A stretch of DNA of 64,000 nucleotides from Panonychus citri. Its lineage: Eukaryota; Arthropoda; Arachnida; Trombidiformes; Tetranychidae. Position 1 is the stretch's first letter; each line of letters opens with the position of its first letter. Below, piece after piece: positions 12,256-25,100 of the stretch. Location of the stretch: positions 1,116,001 through 1,180,000 of the forward strand of contig NW_026515406.1 of the NCBI RefSeq assembly GCF_014898815.1, written 5' to 3'. A model generated the notes under the pieces. That model had not been told where the DNA came from. It saw only the letters and a list, made by a program, of their open reading frames with translations, and did no database searches. The position numbers were made by a program, and so were the translations under genes.

Positions 12256-12780
12256 TTAATTTTTCTTTTTCTTTTTCTTCTTTTTGGTCTTCTTTTTGAT
12301 CTTCTTGGTCCTTTTCTTCTTATCTCCATCATCATCATCATCTTCTTCTTTATCATCATCATCTTCTCGTTTCTCCTCTACCTCATCTTCCTCTTCTTCC
12401 ACCACCACTTCCACTTCCTCCTCTACCTTTTTCTTTTTTTTCTTCTTCTTCTTTTTCACCTGAGCTTTTGGTTGTAATTTCTTTCTCTTAATTATCTTTG
12501 GTTTTCTAATTACAATTCGCCGCATCTTTTTATCATCATCTTCATCCACAGTTTCAACATTCGAATTGGAACTAGAATCATCATCATCATCATCTTCGTC
12601 ATCATTACAGACCTTTTTACATTTTCTCTTCTTCCCTTTATAAACTTCGGTGATTTTATATAATTTTCCTCCTTGTTTCTGGTAACTCACTGATTTTTGT
12701 TTATTCCGACAAGATTCAACATTAACCATTGTAAGAGAAACTGAAAGTAACACAATCAAAGTAATTAAGCCAAGATTCAT
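12256..12780 (-). CDS. Secreted Lys/Asp-Glu block polyampholyte
   Basis: I do not recognise a family. A single exon of 174 residues has a clear signal peptide (MNLGLITLIVLLSVSL, cleavage near VES) and a short Cys-bearing head (one Cys after the leader, then CKKVC about 35 residues on). Almost all the remainder is charge blocks: a poly-Asp/Ser block, a basic block with ten Lys in a row, a Glu/Val block, a second Asp/Glu block and a final Lys-rich tail. Nothing globular is expected after residue 60. The coding potential is supported by the leader, the start context and non-repetitive sequence inside the head and at 95-110, but the GAT/AAG repeats mean part of the frame could be repeat expansion. 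Such proteins could bind mineral, chitin or nucleic acid, or act as an adhesive; that is speculation. Confidence 0.6.
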   Translation of the reverse strand: MNLGLITLIVLLSVSLTMVNVESCRNKQKSVSYQKQGGKLYKITEVYKGKKRKCKKVCNDDEDDDDDDSSSNSNVETVDEDDDKKMRRIVIRKPKIIKRKKLQPKAQVKKKKKKKKKKVEEEVEVVVEEEEDEVEEKREDDDDKEEDDDDDGDKKKRTKKIKKKTKKKKKKKKN

Positions 12781-13314
12781 GTCAAATTAGATTGTTGATT
12801 GTTGGTCGATTGATGGTCAGACCTTGGAAATTGACCTGACAGCATATCACATGAAATATTGATTGATGGTCACAATTTGAGTTGAAGTGGAAATCACACT
12901 TATTATTAGATATATTTAAGATGAGTAATTAAAGAGATGAGACGATTTAGATGATCACAATTAACTTTTTCCTTATGATTTTTGTGTCTAAGTTTATCAA
13001 TTACTTAATAAACTATTCACTTTAATATCTCGTCGAGTTCAAATGTTACTTGAATCATATTTTGGTGAATTTTTTAAATGATTTGAGATTAATCCGAACT
13101 GTTTGATTGATTGAGATAAATTAAAAGTAACTAATATTTGATTTAGATTGTTAAATGTCACCAATTGAAACATTGTCACACACAATTAGTGGGTTTGTCT
13201 TTAAGTCAATTACATTAATCATTACAATATATTTTGACCCAGGTCGACCTCAATGTAAACACGAATTGTAATTAGTGATTGTAGTTGTTGGGAGGAAGAT
13301 AAAAGATGGAGAAG

Positions 13315-13369
<55 letters not shown>

Positions 13370-14488
13370 AAAAAATTAAACAATCAGAAAAAATTATCGA
13401 AAATCAAGTAACAATTAACGAATTTCTGTTAAGGTTTTTCTTCGAGTTTAGAAACATTGAAAAAAAGAGAAGGAGAAAGTGCGATCAATTGTCTTCTCTA
13501 TTCTTCATCATCAGAATCTCTTAATTCTTCTTTAATAGACCAACAATTAAGTGATTAAAAACAATTTAAACCTTAATCAATTGAGAAAACAAGAGATTAA
13601 CAGATTATCAATAGAAACCAAACTAACCTTTTATAAAGTGAAAAATACAAGAGTTATCATGATTATCTGAAGCCCATTGAAAGGTCAGGTCAAGTGTGAG
13701 TATTTTTGACTTTGTTGGCAACAATCAAACTTAGTTTACTTTTAATTATCAATTTAAAGAGCCGAAGGAAAAAAAATATTGAAACAATCAAAGGTAAAAA
13801 TGAAAAAATTGGATTTCAATTAGTCGATGTGATGATAATTTTAAAAGAAGATGAAAACTCAAATTGTAAATCAAAATCAAAAATTTCTAAATGAAAATTT
13901 CAAAATGAAAGTTAATTCAAATAAACTAATCGTTAATAATAACAGAGTAAATGATCAGTAAATTAATCAGAAAATTAATTCCATCGGAAGTTGTTGATGA
14001 AAAAAGTTTTTTTTCGTTTATTTACATATTTGAAAATCGCGCAATTTTTTGTTCTACGCAAGTGGCGACATCTGGTTGACTCCAATGGAAAAGAAAAGAA
14101 TATTTTTTCTCATCATTTTTCTGTTAGTGTCAATATCGGTTGGAAATGAATTTATTTAATTGTCAAGTTGTTTTACTTTGAATGACGTTAATAGGCCTGG
14201 AGTTTATTAATTATTTACTTTATCATTTTCTAATTATGATCAATGTTTTTACTTCACCTGTTGGCCGATTTAACCATCAACCGCCCGAACTCCAATTATC
14301 TTAGATTTCCATTAACAATAACACCATCATCATCATCAACAACAACAACAAGTAACAAACAACAAAATATTGAAAGATCTTGATTCTCTTTTATTTTTTT
14401 CCCTTTCTTTTTTGTTTGTTTGTTATATACTCATCATTTTTTTCTCTTGTTCTTATCAAATAATAAGTTAAATAACAAGAACAACAAA
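12781..14488. other. Intergenic with AG microsatellite; no gene seen
   Basis: About 1.7 kb between divergently transcribed genes. An AG repeat of about 50 bases lies at 13316-13367 and purine-rich sequence follows. Upstream of GPAT at about 14320-14350 are CAT and CAA repeats. Open frames here arise from simple repeats. Confidence 0.5.
13316..13367. repeat. (AG)n microsatellite
   Basis: About 25 perfect AG units. An open frame running through it translates as alternating Arg-Glu and is not credible as a gene. Confidence 0.95.
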
Positions 14489-15027
14489 ATGTTCAACTGT
14501 CTTGGTGAGCTTTGGCTCAATGTGATCACTTATACACCTATTCTGATAGCCACCTATCTTTTAATTATACCAACATTTGGAATCCAAACGGGTGTTAGTC
14601 GATTCTACATCAGAGTGTTAATGTCAACATTTGAGGTTAGTTTTATATTCATATCATTTTGTTGTCTTTTTGCTTTTTAATTTCTCTTTCATCCTATCAG
14701 ACATCTCTTTCTTTACCGTATCTCTCTCCTTTCTCTATCTTTCTTTCTCTATTTCCATTTCTATTTCCATTTCCCTTTCCTTACTTATTTCTATTTTACC
14801 TTTCTCTCTATTAACCTGTTAATTGTTACTATTTCAGTATCACTTTAACCTTTTCTCTACAAATAGAAAATCTTCAATCAGACAGACAGAAAAAAACTTC
14901 ATCAATTTTAATACAAACTAAATGAGCGTAATTTGACCTAAGTATCTTGACGATAGTTACAATGATCGGATAATTTTGCCGCTAACATTTACCTTTTTTT
15001 TTTGCTTACTTTTTCTCGTTTTTTTTT

Positions 15028-15068
<41 letters not shown>

Positions 15069-16813
15069 TTGTCTCTTTAGTTTTTCTTAATCTACTATCT
15101 ATGTAACTCAATGTTAAACCTTTTCTATCTCAAGTTGATAATCAACTATTATTTAACTCAACTTGAATATCGATAAAGCTGAACACTTTTTTCCATCTTC
15201 TTTTTCTCATTTGATTCTAATTTTTTTTTCTCCTTTTTTTTACATGGTTGTTTTAATCTTCTTTTTTTACCTTTATTTTCTTTGTTACCTTCTCTTTTAT
15301 TGTTTGGTCCTTTGGAAATCATTTATGGGAATTACACAGTTTTGCCGGCAAACAATTGAAAAACAAGAGAGGAAAACAAGGCTTCATCAATTAAGGAAAC
15401 ATGAATTGGAAACATCGTCCGATGAAGATGAGAAAAAAGAAACTGAAGAAAAGCGTAACGTGATAAAAGATTTTTTCCCTGATGATGATGAGGATGGAGA
15501 TTGTCTACATGAATTTGTCCTCTCCGATATATTTGACTTTTCTCTTCGTGGTATTGAAGCTGTGGTCGATGATGAGGTTACCAAACGTTTCTCAACGGAA
15601 GAACTGCAAACCTGGAACCTATTAACTCGTACCAACAAAAATTACCTTAATGTATCTTACAAATTACTCTTTCTTTGGTCCATTGGTTGGATTTTTAGAT
15701 TTTGTGTCCTGTTTCCTATTCGAATGTTTATATTCATTTTTGGTATGATTTACTTACTTATAACCATGGCACTGGTTGGCCTGCTGAAAGAATGCGCTTT
15801 CAAAAGATGGCTCTACGACCATACCAGTGTAATAGCCTTTCGAATACTTTCCAGAAGTTTATCAGCCACCATAAATTATCACGACACTCAATATAAACCT
15901 AGAGGTGGCTCTTTATGTGTTGCCAATCATACCTCACCATTGGATGTACTCATATTGCACAATGATAATCCATATGCACTTGTTGGGCAACTTCACGGCG
16001 GTTTCTTGGGGCTAATTGAAACTGCCCTTAATCGTGCCACTTCCCATTGTTTCTTTGATCGATTTGAAGTAAAAGATCGAAGTGCCGTTGTCCGTAAAAT
16101 GCGATCACACATCATGGATCCTAAAAAGTTACCTATCCTCATCTTTCCCGAAGGAACTTGTATCAACAATTCAGCCGTAATGATGTTCAAAAAGGGTAGC
16201 TTCGAGGTTGCTGATGTTGTCTATCCAGTTGCCATTAAATATGATCAAATATTTGGTGATCCTTTCTGGGATTCAAGTAAATATGGTTACTTTACTTATA
16301 TCATCAGAATGATGACAAGTTGGGCAATTGTCTGTGATGTCTTTTATATGAGGCCTATGACCAGAGAGGTAAATTAGTTGATATAAGTAACGTTGATTAA
16401 GAAAAGAGATAATAACATTTCCTTTTCTTAATTGTTACCAATCGTTTTTTTTCCTCTTCAACTAATACTAACCTATTGATCCATTTATTTTTGCTTTTCA
16501 GGACCATGAGTCTGCTGTAGATTTTGCCAATCGTGTTAAGAAAGCAATCGCCCGTCGGGGTGGATTAGTTGATTTAGAATGGGATGGACAATTAAAAAGG
16601 CAACGGGTAAAACCTGAATTGAGAGCCAAAGTTCAAAGTGAATATAGTAGGAAGCTAAGTACCAAAAAAGCTCCAAATACAAATGAATTATTTTTAACAG
16701 AAAATAACGCAATCAATGCGTCTAATACATTAGAAACAAATACCGTAACAATTAATTCTAATTCTATTCCTAATTCTATACCTATTTCTGATTCTATCTC
16801 TATTGCTAATTAA
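14489..16813 (+). CDS. Glycerol-3-phosphate acyltransferase, GPAT3/4 type
   Basis: ER membrane enzyme that adds an acyl chain to sn-glycerol 3-phosphate, the first step of phospholipid and triacylglycerol synthesis. Three exons (14489-14635, 15340-16368, 16502-16813), all phase 0, give 495 residues; human GPAT4 has 456. An N-terminal hydrophobic segment lies at about 10-35. The family signature LSDIFDFS is at 110-117 and DDEVTKRFS at 127-135. Two more membrane segments lie at about 158-198. The catalytic H-x4-D box is NHTSPLD (His246, Asp251), and the substrate box FPEGTC is at 318-323. The exon 2-3 join restores MTREDHESAVDFANRVK, as in the family. The C-terminal tail of about 50 residues is Asn/Thr/Ser-rich and not conserved. 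Intron 1 is 704 bases and carries a CT microsatellite; the exon 2 acceptor at 15339 was chosen because it fits frame and homology. Confidence 0.93.
15032..15062. repeat. (CT)n microsatellite in GPAT intron 1
   Basis: Perfect CT repeat of about 15 units upstream of the intron 1 acceptor, within a pyrimidine-rich intron. Confidence 0.9.
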
Positions 16814-16817
16814 TAAA
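16812..16817 (+). terminator. AATAAA overlapping the GPAT stop codon
   Basis: The stop TAA at 16811-16813 is part of TAATAAAA, so a canonical AATAAA begins inside the stop codon. If it were used, the mRNA would have a 3' UTR of only about 15-25 bases. It may be fortuitous. Confidence 0.35.
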
Positions 16818-19439
16818 ATCAAAATTAAACATAAAAAAAAAACCTAAAAGTAAACCAAATCCCAGAGAGAAAAGTTTTCAACACCAAACCACCTCAATAT
16901 TTTTAATCGAAGAGAAAAACAAAACAAATTATAAATCAACTATTTTATCGATGATTCGATTGTTGCGATTTTTGTACCTACTCGAAAGCAATTCGAAGAA
17001 AATGGAAACCATAATAATAGAGAGAGAGAGAGAGAGAGAGAGAAAAGCTCAACACTAATTGTGAATGGAAAGAGAATTAATTTTTTCTCCGCCGAATTGT
17101 TGATTATTTTGATCTTGTAACAATTACGATAATTTTATTAATGGTAATCATCATTTCGATACAAAGTTTGATTAGCTATTGATCCAATTAAATTGGTGTT
17201 TTAATGGATTTAACTAAATTATCAAAGTGTCTTCTCCTCTTACTCTGTCACCATGTTAATTGTGTCAATAAATTGTTGAGTGATAATGATTACCATTACT
17301 ATTAATATCATAATCTTAATTTTTTTTTATCTCTTTCATCTCATTCACTAATTATTATTATCATTTGTAATTATTATTTAAATGAAATCAGCAAAAAGTA
17401 AAACGTTTAACCATCACAATCAACAGCCAATTGCTAACTAAAACTATTATCGCAATTAAAATGATGCGTGTACATAATTAACACAATCAAACTGAAATTA
17501 ACTTGTGAAATGTGTACATAATAATAACTGTTAATTGTTAATTTGCAAAGAAATGAGAAAATAATAATAATTTGTAAACTGATTAATTGATTTATTTTTG
17601 TTATTATTTTTCTAATTGTTAATCATTTGAATAATTGTTTCAATATTTTTCAAGGTTAAGGTGATAATCTGAATGAGTGAATAGATGGAGATGGAAATAC
17701 AAAAGGAAACATAATGTAATTAATTATCATTTTCATTGGTTGATTTGATGTAAAAAGTGAATTATAAATTTTGATAATCAATAATAATCAACAATGATCA
17801 AAGATAATTGTTGATTTGACTTTAATAAGAAGGTAATTTAAGATGATTAAGTTGGTTTCATCTTCCAATCTCTCTCATAATGTCAACTCTTCAAACAATT
17901 TAGCCTCTCAAATGATTATAATTATCATCCAATTTAATCAAGTATAACAGCACTTTGATTGCCCTTGATTGTTTCATTCATTTTCTACAATTAATTTAAT
18001 ACCGAATTTGATTGTGTTTCTGTTGATTGTCAGGTTTAAATTGACGAGTTTAATATTATTGTTCAAGTTTTCCAGTCACAATCAGCTGAGTTTCCTTGTT
18101 CGTTGTAAAGTTTATCAATGTGAATAAAGAAAATTTTCAACAAAATTGTGTTTCATTTAATTACGGGAAATTTTCCAATTGAACAATTAACTAATCGTGT
18201 AGATATTTATCAACAATTAATCGATCAATGTAGTCACTTTGTACTTTAAACACGAATCCATTTGATCAGTTTCCACGTTCTTGGTAATAAATGTTCACAA
18301 CGATTTGGTAAAAGTACCAATACATTTACGATTTTAGTCTCTTTTTTTTCTTACTCTCTTCGAATTGTCGAATTTTTCTCTGTCTTTTCATTCAGAAGAT
18401 TGGAAGATTAATTTACTTTCTAATTAGAAAGAAAAAAGAAAGGGAAACGTAAACAACCCAAATAATCGTTTGGCATCTTAATCCAGTTCTATTTATGGTT
18501 CTAACTCAATGTGTAGCATTTAGATTCTTAATCCTTAATCTATGAAAAAAAGATCAAATTTCTGCTTCCAATGAGTTAATCGATATTTCCAATCAAAAAT
18601 TAGTTGATTCTAATATTTGTGCTATTCTCGATTCGATTTGATTATTTCGCAAGGTCTTAATTAACCCTCGACTCAACCAACAATCAAATCAGATTCTCTT
18701 GTTGATTACCTTGGAACTATTGGTCGATGTAAGTAAGATGAATTAGTGGGTAAGTGAGATGGTTAATTGTTCACAATTAATGTCTAAATCAACAAAAGTG
18801 TAAAATGATCTGAATAAGATTATATTCCTGAGAAATTAAATTTACCGCTATCATTATATTCTGATTACATTATAACATATGATTGAGATAAAGTATCATT
18901 CATAATTATCATTGTTAACTTTTTCTCAATTTGTTAATTGTTTGTTAATTTAATTAGTTGAAGAGCTTGAAAATCAGGGCAAAGTTGCCATCGATGGACC
19001 AACGATTGAAAATTGACCAGAAGTATTTAATTTGGGTAATTAAACGATCCAATTATTAAAATGTTATTCTCCCTTTGATCAGTTGATTAATTTTTTGTCT
19101 TTAATTTCATCTAATTGTCAAGATTAATATGAGGAAAGGAGCAAATTGGAACCATCATCTAGTCAATACTATGGATACAACGAATTGCTCTAAATTTTGA
19201 TCAATCGGATTTACGATGAGCCTGTGTAGGTTAATTAACGTTTATTTCATCTAATTTTCTTATTATCATTGTTGTATTGAAAGGCTAATTGTTCAATCGT
19301 TGGCCAGTGATCTTTATGATGGCCAAATCTTAGGAAAATTGCCTTAAAAGTTGTTTTAAATTTAGATGTTCAAATATTTTGATCAATTGATTTACTCATA
19401 TTTGTTTCTTTTCTTTAATTATCTCATATTAATTAATTT
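16818..19439. other. Intergenic, no gene seen
   Basis: About 2.6 kb with an AG microsatellite at 17019-17042 and repeated ATTATT/AATCAA-type sequence. No exon was supported on either strand. Confidence 0.5.
17019..17042. repeat. (AG)n microsatellite
   Basis: About 12 perfect AG units downstream of GPAT. Confidence 0.9.
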
Positions 19440-19447
19440 TTAGGAAA

Positions 19448-20277
19448 ATTGGACTTAATTATGGATCTTAATTGGATCACTCGGAGACTTTACAGAAATA
19501 CAAACTTCGAGTTGTAATGAAAATTTTCAAATCTACAATCAAGTGAACCGTTGATGGTAAAAAAACACAATCGTGGTCCAAAGCGACCAAAATAATTGAC
19601 TAAAATTATTGTTGATCTGTTTACTTTTAGGTATCCACAATAAGAATCCCGTTGAAATTATTTGCCTTTTTGTTGCCTTGATTAGAACCCATCGAACCTG
19701 ATCCGGTTACCCGAAGATGTCACCAGAAAAGAGATGGACAGTTACACACTCGAACTGTAACTGAACAATTAACTGGGCTCATCAAATGATGAGCTTGATA
19801 ATAATGATACAAGAATTTAAGATTCTTATGATACTCTATTTGATCATATTCTCTATAAATTGTTGAACGATCTTTGGTTAATTTTGTCATTCGTCATTTG
19901 GACCTACTCAACATTGAATGTTTTCTGGTTCATCGGGACAGGATTTAGATACAATCAATTTAGCGATGCTCGATTACCAATCTTCCTAATGGACCCACAT
20001 GAAGGGGTTTTGGACAATATTTATCAAAGACCTTATCGATCTGGTCGTTGATACACTAAGCGACAAAGAACTTGCTTGTTACCTCATAATTGCATTAATT
20101 GTTCGCCAATCAATAAATCACACAACGTTTATGTCTCATTTAATTGATGGAAGATTCTGTATTTATGTATGTGGATTGTTATTCAGTTTTCTCTTAATAT
20201 ATGCAACTAATTATTTCTATTCTCATCAATCTCTTAGGTTAATTAAAAGTTCCAGCCTAGGATATTGTCGATGCTGA
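19448..20277 (+). pseudogene. Decayed multi-pass membrane protein, possibly a chemoreceptor
   Basis: Coding-like pieces in different frames that cannot be joined into an intact protein. A short piece near 19460-19515 reads MDLNWITRRLYRNTNFEL then a stop. A splice-acceptor-like TTTTAG at about 19626-19631 precedes another short hydrophobic piece. The best part is 19821-20051: DTLFDHILYKLLNDLW, then two hydrophobic runs and an aromatic FWFIGTGFRYNQF. It overlaps a second frame (19999-20277) with DTLSDKELACYLII and a final hydrophobic helix. A frameshift between about 20000 and 20045 would link the two. The pattern of helix, amphipathic loop, helix resembles the end of arthropod gustatory receptors, which are numerous and often pseudogenised in spider mites. 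The receptor call is inference; the decay is what the sequence shows. Confidence 0.3.
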
Positions 20278-20845
20278 CCTTTGAAACGATTCTATGAGTT
20301 CTCCATACCCTTTTCGATAAATACAAACTTATCTGATATTTGATTCGCTTGAAAGATGAATGAATCTCTGGCACAAATTTTAATCTAATTCATTAATCGA
20401 CAATCAATTTTATTTTATCTAAAACACTAAATTATATAAAATTACTATTCAAATCTATGTTTAGATTATTTTGTTTCGTTTAAAATGAAATTAACTTTGC
20501 TTTTTATCAATCAATTTAATGGAGAAAAATGAAAAAAGTTATCATTTCTATTATTAAAATATTCTTCTGATCAACTAACTTCATCTAATCAATTGATTGT
20601 TATATTTATTAGATGATTGAGAATTAGGTGTCTATAGATATAATAACAAGAAGATAAATAAATGTCGATAAATGAATATAACAGTAACTATTACTTGGAA
20701 TACAATTAAGGGTTGAGGATGGAAAGGGAGAGTGAGAGAGAAGAAGATGATGATGAAGAGAAAACGGGACAAAAGAATTTTATTTGGATGAGGAAATCTA
20801 TTATAATCGACAATAGGGATTAAAGGGAATTCAAGTGGATGAAGA

Positions 20846-20846
20846 T

Positions 20847-20871
<25 letters not shown>
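20846..20871. repeat. (AG)n microsatellite
   Basis: About 13 AG units, in the region upstream of SERT. Confidence 0.9.
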
Positions 20872-20878
<7 letters not shown>

Positions 20879-21204
20879 TCTGATGATGTTCGGCACTGAG
20901 AATTTGGCCATTTCCCCCTCCCCACGTTAATAAGAATCTCTTTCTCTCAGTCTATTGAAGCAACTTTTTTCTTCTCATTTTCATCTCCATCATCATCATC
21001 ATCCTCATCATTTTCTATCTATTGTGATCGACATGATGAAAGGAAAAAAAATTGAACATTTTCTTTGGTTAAAAAAGATATAAGATATTTTCTTATTTTT
21101 CTCTTGATTCTTAATGCGAATCAAGATCAACAAGAGAATCAACAAGATGGAAATTCTCAAGAATAATAATATTCGAAAGATCATCTTTATCGTTATGATC
21201 ATCT

Positions 21205-21225
21205 CTCTCTCTCTCTCTCTCTCTC
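21205..21225. repeat. (CT)n microsatellite
   Basis: About 10 CT units, 330 bases from the AG tract and in reverse sense to it. Confidence 0.85.
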
Positions 21226-22197
21226 AGGGTGTGAAAGATGAAAGATGATCATAACTGTAAATCTATTTACACTTAAAGTTACTTTAAGATTTAAATTCTC
21301 ACTCTTGAAATTAGTTTTTCTTTTCCAATCAATATTTTATTCATAACTCATATTCCATAGTATTAGATATTCAATGAATTATTTAAATTGCATTTTATTC
21401 AAATGAATTTCCAAATAATTAGCTTGATGTATTTCATATGATTACAATCAATTGTTTCTTAATCAGTTATACTAACCACTTATATTGTCCATTTGATTAT
21501 TACAATGTAATAACAATAAGATACATATTTGGTTTGTGAATTAGGTGAATGATTAAATTTAATGATGATTATGATGATTATCAGGGTGAATAGGTAAATG
21601 AAAGACGCTGATTAAAGCAATTGAAAAATTATCTCTGTCAATTATTTGCCGGAAGTCAACCCTTGATCAATAATCCAGGATTTCCGTTTAGTAAAACCTT
21701 CATCATTTATAATAATAATAATATGATGATCATGATCATCATCATGATCAGAATCTTTATCATCTGAACATTTATCAGGCCAAATTCAGACGCAATCGTA
21801 TCACAACTCAGAGTGACTCAGAATCACTCCCAGTGAAAAATATAATAACCAAACTCATCATCATAACGGTAACTTGAATGTTACCTGATTATTACAAAGT
21901 AACAGTTGATTATATGAGTGAGTAAATAATGACAACAATTAACAAGATAATTGTGAATATTAATTGTTTACAAATGTTAACCAATTGCATTCACACAATC
22001 AACTAACTTGTAAATAGTTTCTCTTTGTAGTTTTTGATTTAATTACAGTTTGATTACTTGTTGTCAATAATTTTGTCTAATTAAATCAGTGTATTAGTTT
22101 GCAAATGGTTATTATTATTATCTAAATTGTTTTCAATTTGTTTAATTTAACATCATTTTCAAGTGATTGCAATTTGTTTTGTGAACAATTAACAACA

Positions 22198-25100
22198 ATG
22201 ACAACTGATGTGATGAATATCAATTGTAATGATAAGACAAATTGTAAAGAACCAAAAATAACAACGTCAACAATTAACAAACAAACTGACCAATTACGGA
22301 CAAATCCGCTAACTGAAATTGATGATGCAACAATTACTAATCATGAACAATTAAATGATGATGATTTAGGTGATGGTGATCGAGAAGTTTGGAATAAAAA
22401 AGTTGATTTCTTACTTTCGGTAATCGGATTTGCTGTTGATTTATCAAATGTTTGGAGATTCCCTTACCTGTGTTACAAAAATGGAGGCGGTGAGAGTCAC
22501 AATTAACTATAATTACCCACTGATAGTACTTAATTGCTACAATTAGTTATAACGAAAGTGTCACCAACATTTTGACACTTTAGAGTAAAACCAAGAAAGT
22601 TGATTAGATCAACCGTTTTTTTTTCAAGAATCGTAAGAAAATCAATACTGATTGAATTTTTTTCTGTCCCTAATCATGTTTGACAATCAACTTGATGACA
22701 ACAATTATATCGGGCAATATTGTTGATATAATAATCTATTGTGTTGATGATGAGAAAAAGTAGATTTGATAATTTAAAGATGAAACTTTTGATTCGATAA
22801 ATTAAATTGTTACATGTTGTTGATTCCATCAATGTTAATATTAATATGATCAATTTGATTAATACATCGAGTAAATATTTTCCAATAAGATTGATTTTCT
22901 TGGTACTAATTGAGATTCCAATTAATCAGTGTTAATTCAGTGGGATGATTAAAATTGTAAATCAGTGATTGTTACCAATCGATATTGATTGTAGTTTATT
23001 TCCATGGTTGATTTAATTGTCCATTGAAGCGCAATAAGAGATTGATTAAAGAGGAAGAAGAAAAAAAAATCTCAAACTAAGATTTTCTGTCTAATGTCAA
23101 CTGCAGGCACGAACAATTTAATTCATTTCTTTAATCAAAATCAATTAAATGATTAAACCAAATCAATCTAATTAGATTAAACAATCAATCTTATTATCCA
23201 ATAAACAAATTCATCTGTTCGGTTGTTGGTTAATTAAAAGGCGATTCAATCATTTAACATTGAGAAAGAAACTTTTTCATTGAAATTGTTTCGAGTAGAA
23301 AAGTTAATTGTTGCTGATTTGTTGATTACTTTTCTAGGAGCATTTTTAATTCCTTATTTAATCATGTTGGCCATCGGAGGGATACCGTTATTTTTCATGG
23401 AGTTAGCATTAGGCCAATACTTTAGGAAAGGGGCGATTACCTGTTGGGGTCGGATTGTCCCTCTGTTTAAAGGTAATTACTGAGGCGATTTTTTAATTGT
23501 TCAGGTTAATTGTTTGATTACTTCTTGTTATCAGGTGTTGGTTATGCTGTTGTTTTGATTGCTTTCTATGTGGACTTTTATTACAACGTGATAATTGCTT
23601 GGGCTTTATACTTTTTCTTTGCTTCCTTTGCAACCGAATTGCCTTGGACTCGATGTAATAATTATTGGAATACAATTAATTGCTCAGAAATACCAATTAA
23701 TGATAATAGTGATATTAATAGAGACAATTATCTTGATTATAATAATTATAATCAATTAAACAGCAACAATTCAAGTCCAAATTTAACCTTAACTGTACAA
23801 TCTGATTCTGCCTCGATATCATCCTTAACAACGTCTTCATCTTTGTTATATTCATCATCACAATTAAGTAAATCATCTTCATCAATGATTATTAAATTGT
23901 TACCAAATTCGACCATCAATTCGTATGAGGTTATTAGTCCAACTCGAAATCGAACTTCACCAGCGATGGAATATTTTAAGTAAGAACTTTTTTTTTATAT
24001 CTTTTCCTCTTCTGATTGTTATTTGATATTTCATATTATAGACCTAATTGGGAGTAAAAATTTGTAAGAATTAATTTATTTTCATGTTAATTGTAGTTCT
24101 AATCATTGATAATAATGATCTTATTTATTGGACCATTTTTGCTCATGAAAGCATTAAAATCAATCGTAAGTGTTTATGTCCGATGAATTATCTGGTTGAA
24201 TGATTAATCTCATTCAATCATGAGCCATCATAATCATCATTTCATTATTAGTATTAACTTAATCGTTTTGTCCTTTATTTGACTGGTCAAGCTTGAAAAA
24301 GTTGATTACTTGTAATATTAAACATTAGTAATTAGTCAATCAGTGGTTAAATTTTTGTCACTTACCTTTAGTCAAGTTCTGTTGGCGATATTTGCATAGA
24401 ACTTAATTAAAATGGTTTACTGTTGATTATTTCATATTTTCCTTGAGGATTAGAAATAAAATTTACACCATAATAATAATAAAACATTTCTTCCTGGTTT
24501 GATTTTCACTGTGCCAATAATTTCCCTTTTATAATTGATTATGATTAAAATCTTGATGGTTATTTAATCATTGTAATTTGTGTATATTTGTTTACAGTCG
24601 ACGTCTTCTTGAACTTGACCAAAGTTCTGGAATTGATGGATTGGGAACCATTAAATGGGATATGAGTTTCTGCCTGTTGATTGTTTACCTTATCTGTTAT
24701 TTCAGTCTTTGGAAAGGTATCTCAACATCAGGGAAAGTAAGTTTCAATTGTTGTTGATTGGTTGACCAAGAAACCAAAAAAAAAATATTAATTAACAACT
24801 TAAGGTCAAAGGGTGGAAATCAAAATGAAGGTTAAAAGAGAAAAGAAAACATTTCCAACAAAGATCAATATCTAAGGCATCTAATGATATCCGGTGGAAA
24901 TATTGACCAATAGCCTGATCCTTGTTTCTCTTTTCGTTGGATGAATTGATGATTGATCCAATTGATTTCAGATAGTTGATTGATTGTATCACCTTTAGAG
25001 ATATTAAGTGTAATGTAAGAAGAGAATTCCAAAAGGCCTAAGTAAAAGAAGTAAAAATTAACAAGATGAGGTTAAATGTACATCAAAGAAAAGGCAACAC

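Larger units (their letters stand above)
20278..22197. other. Upstream region of SERT; no gene seen
   Basis: About 1.9 kb with AG and CT microsatellites (20846-20871 and 21205-21225), CAT-rich stretches near 20985-21010 and 21720-21750, and otherwise AT-rich DNA. It presumably includes the serotonin transporter promoter. No TATA box or exon could be assigned. Confidence 0.5.

Noticed and set aside
2151..12780. The polyampholyte gene as a third member of the cysteine-motif family
   Set aside because: Its few cysteines (CRN..., CKKVC) do not keep the C-x-C-C spacing or the following Leu-Arg/Trp core.
13306..13524. Open frame through the AG repeat on the plus strand
   Set aside because: Arg-Glu alternation is repeat-derived; no leader, homology or splice context.
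23660..23970. Hidden intron within the Ser-rich SERT loop
   Set aside because: Possible GT and AG exist, but the stretch is Ser/Asn codon-rich with glycosylation sites, unlike the T-rich introns nearby; cDNA needed.
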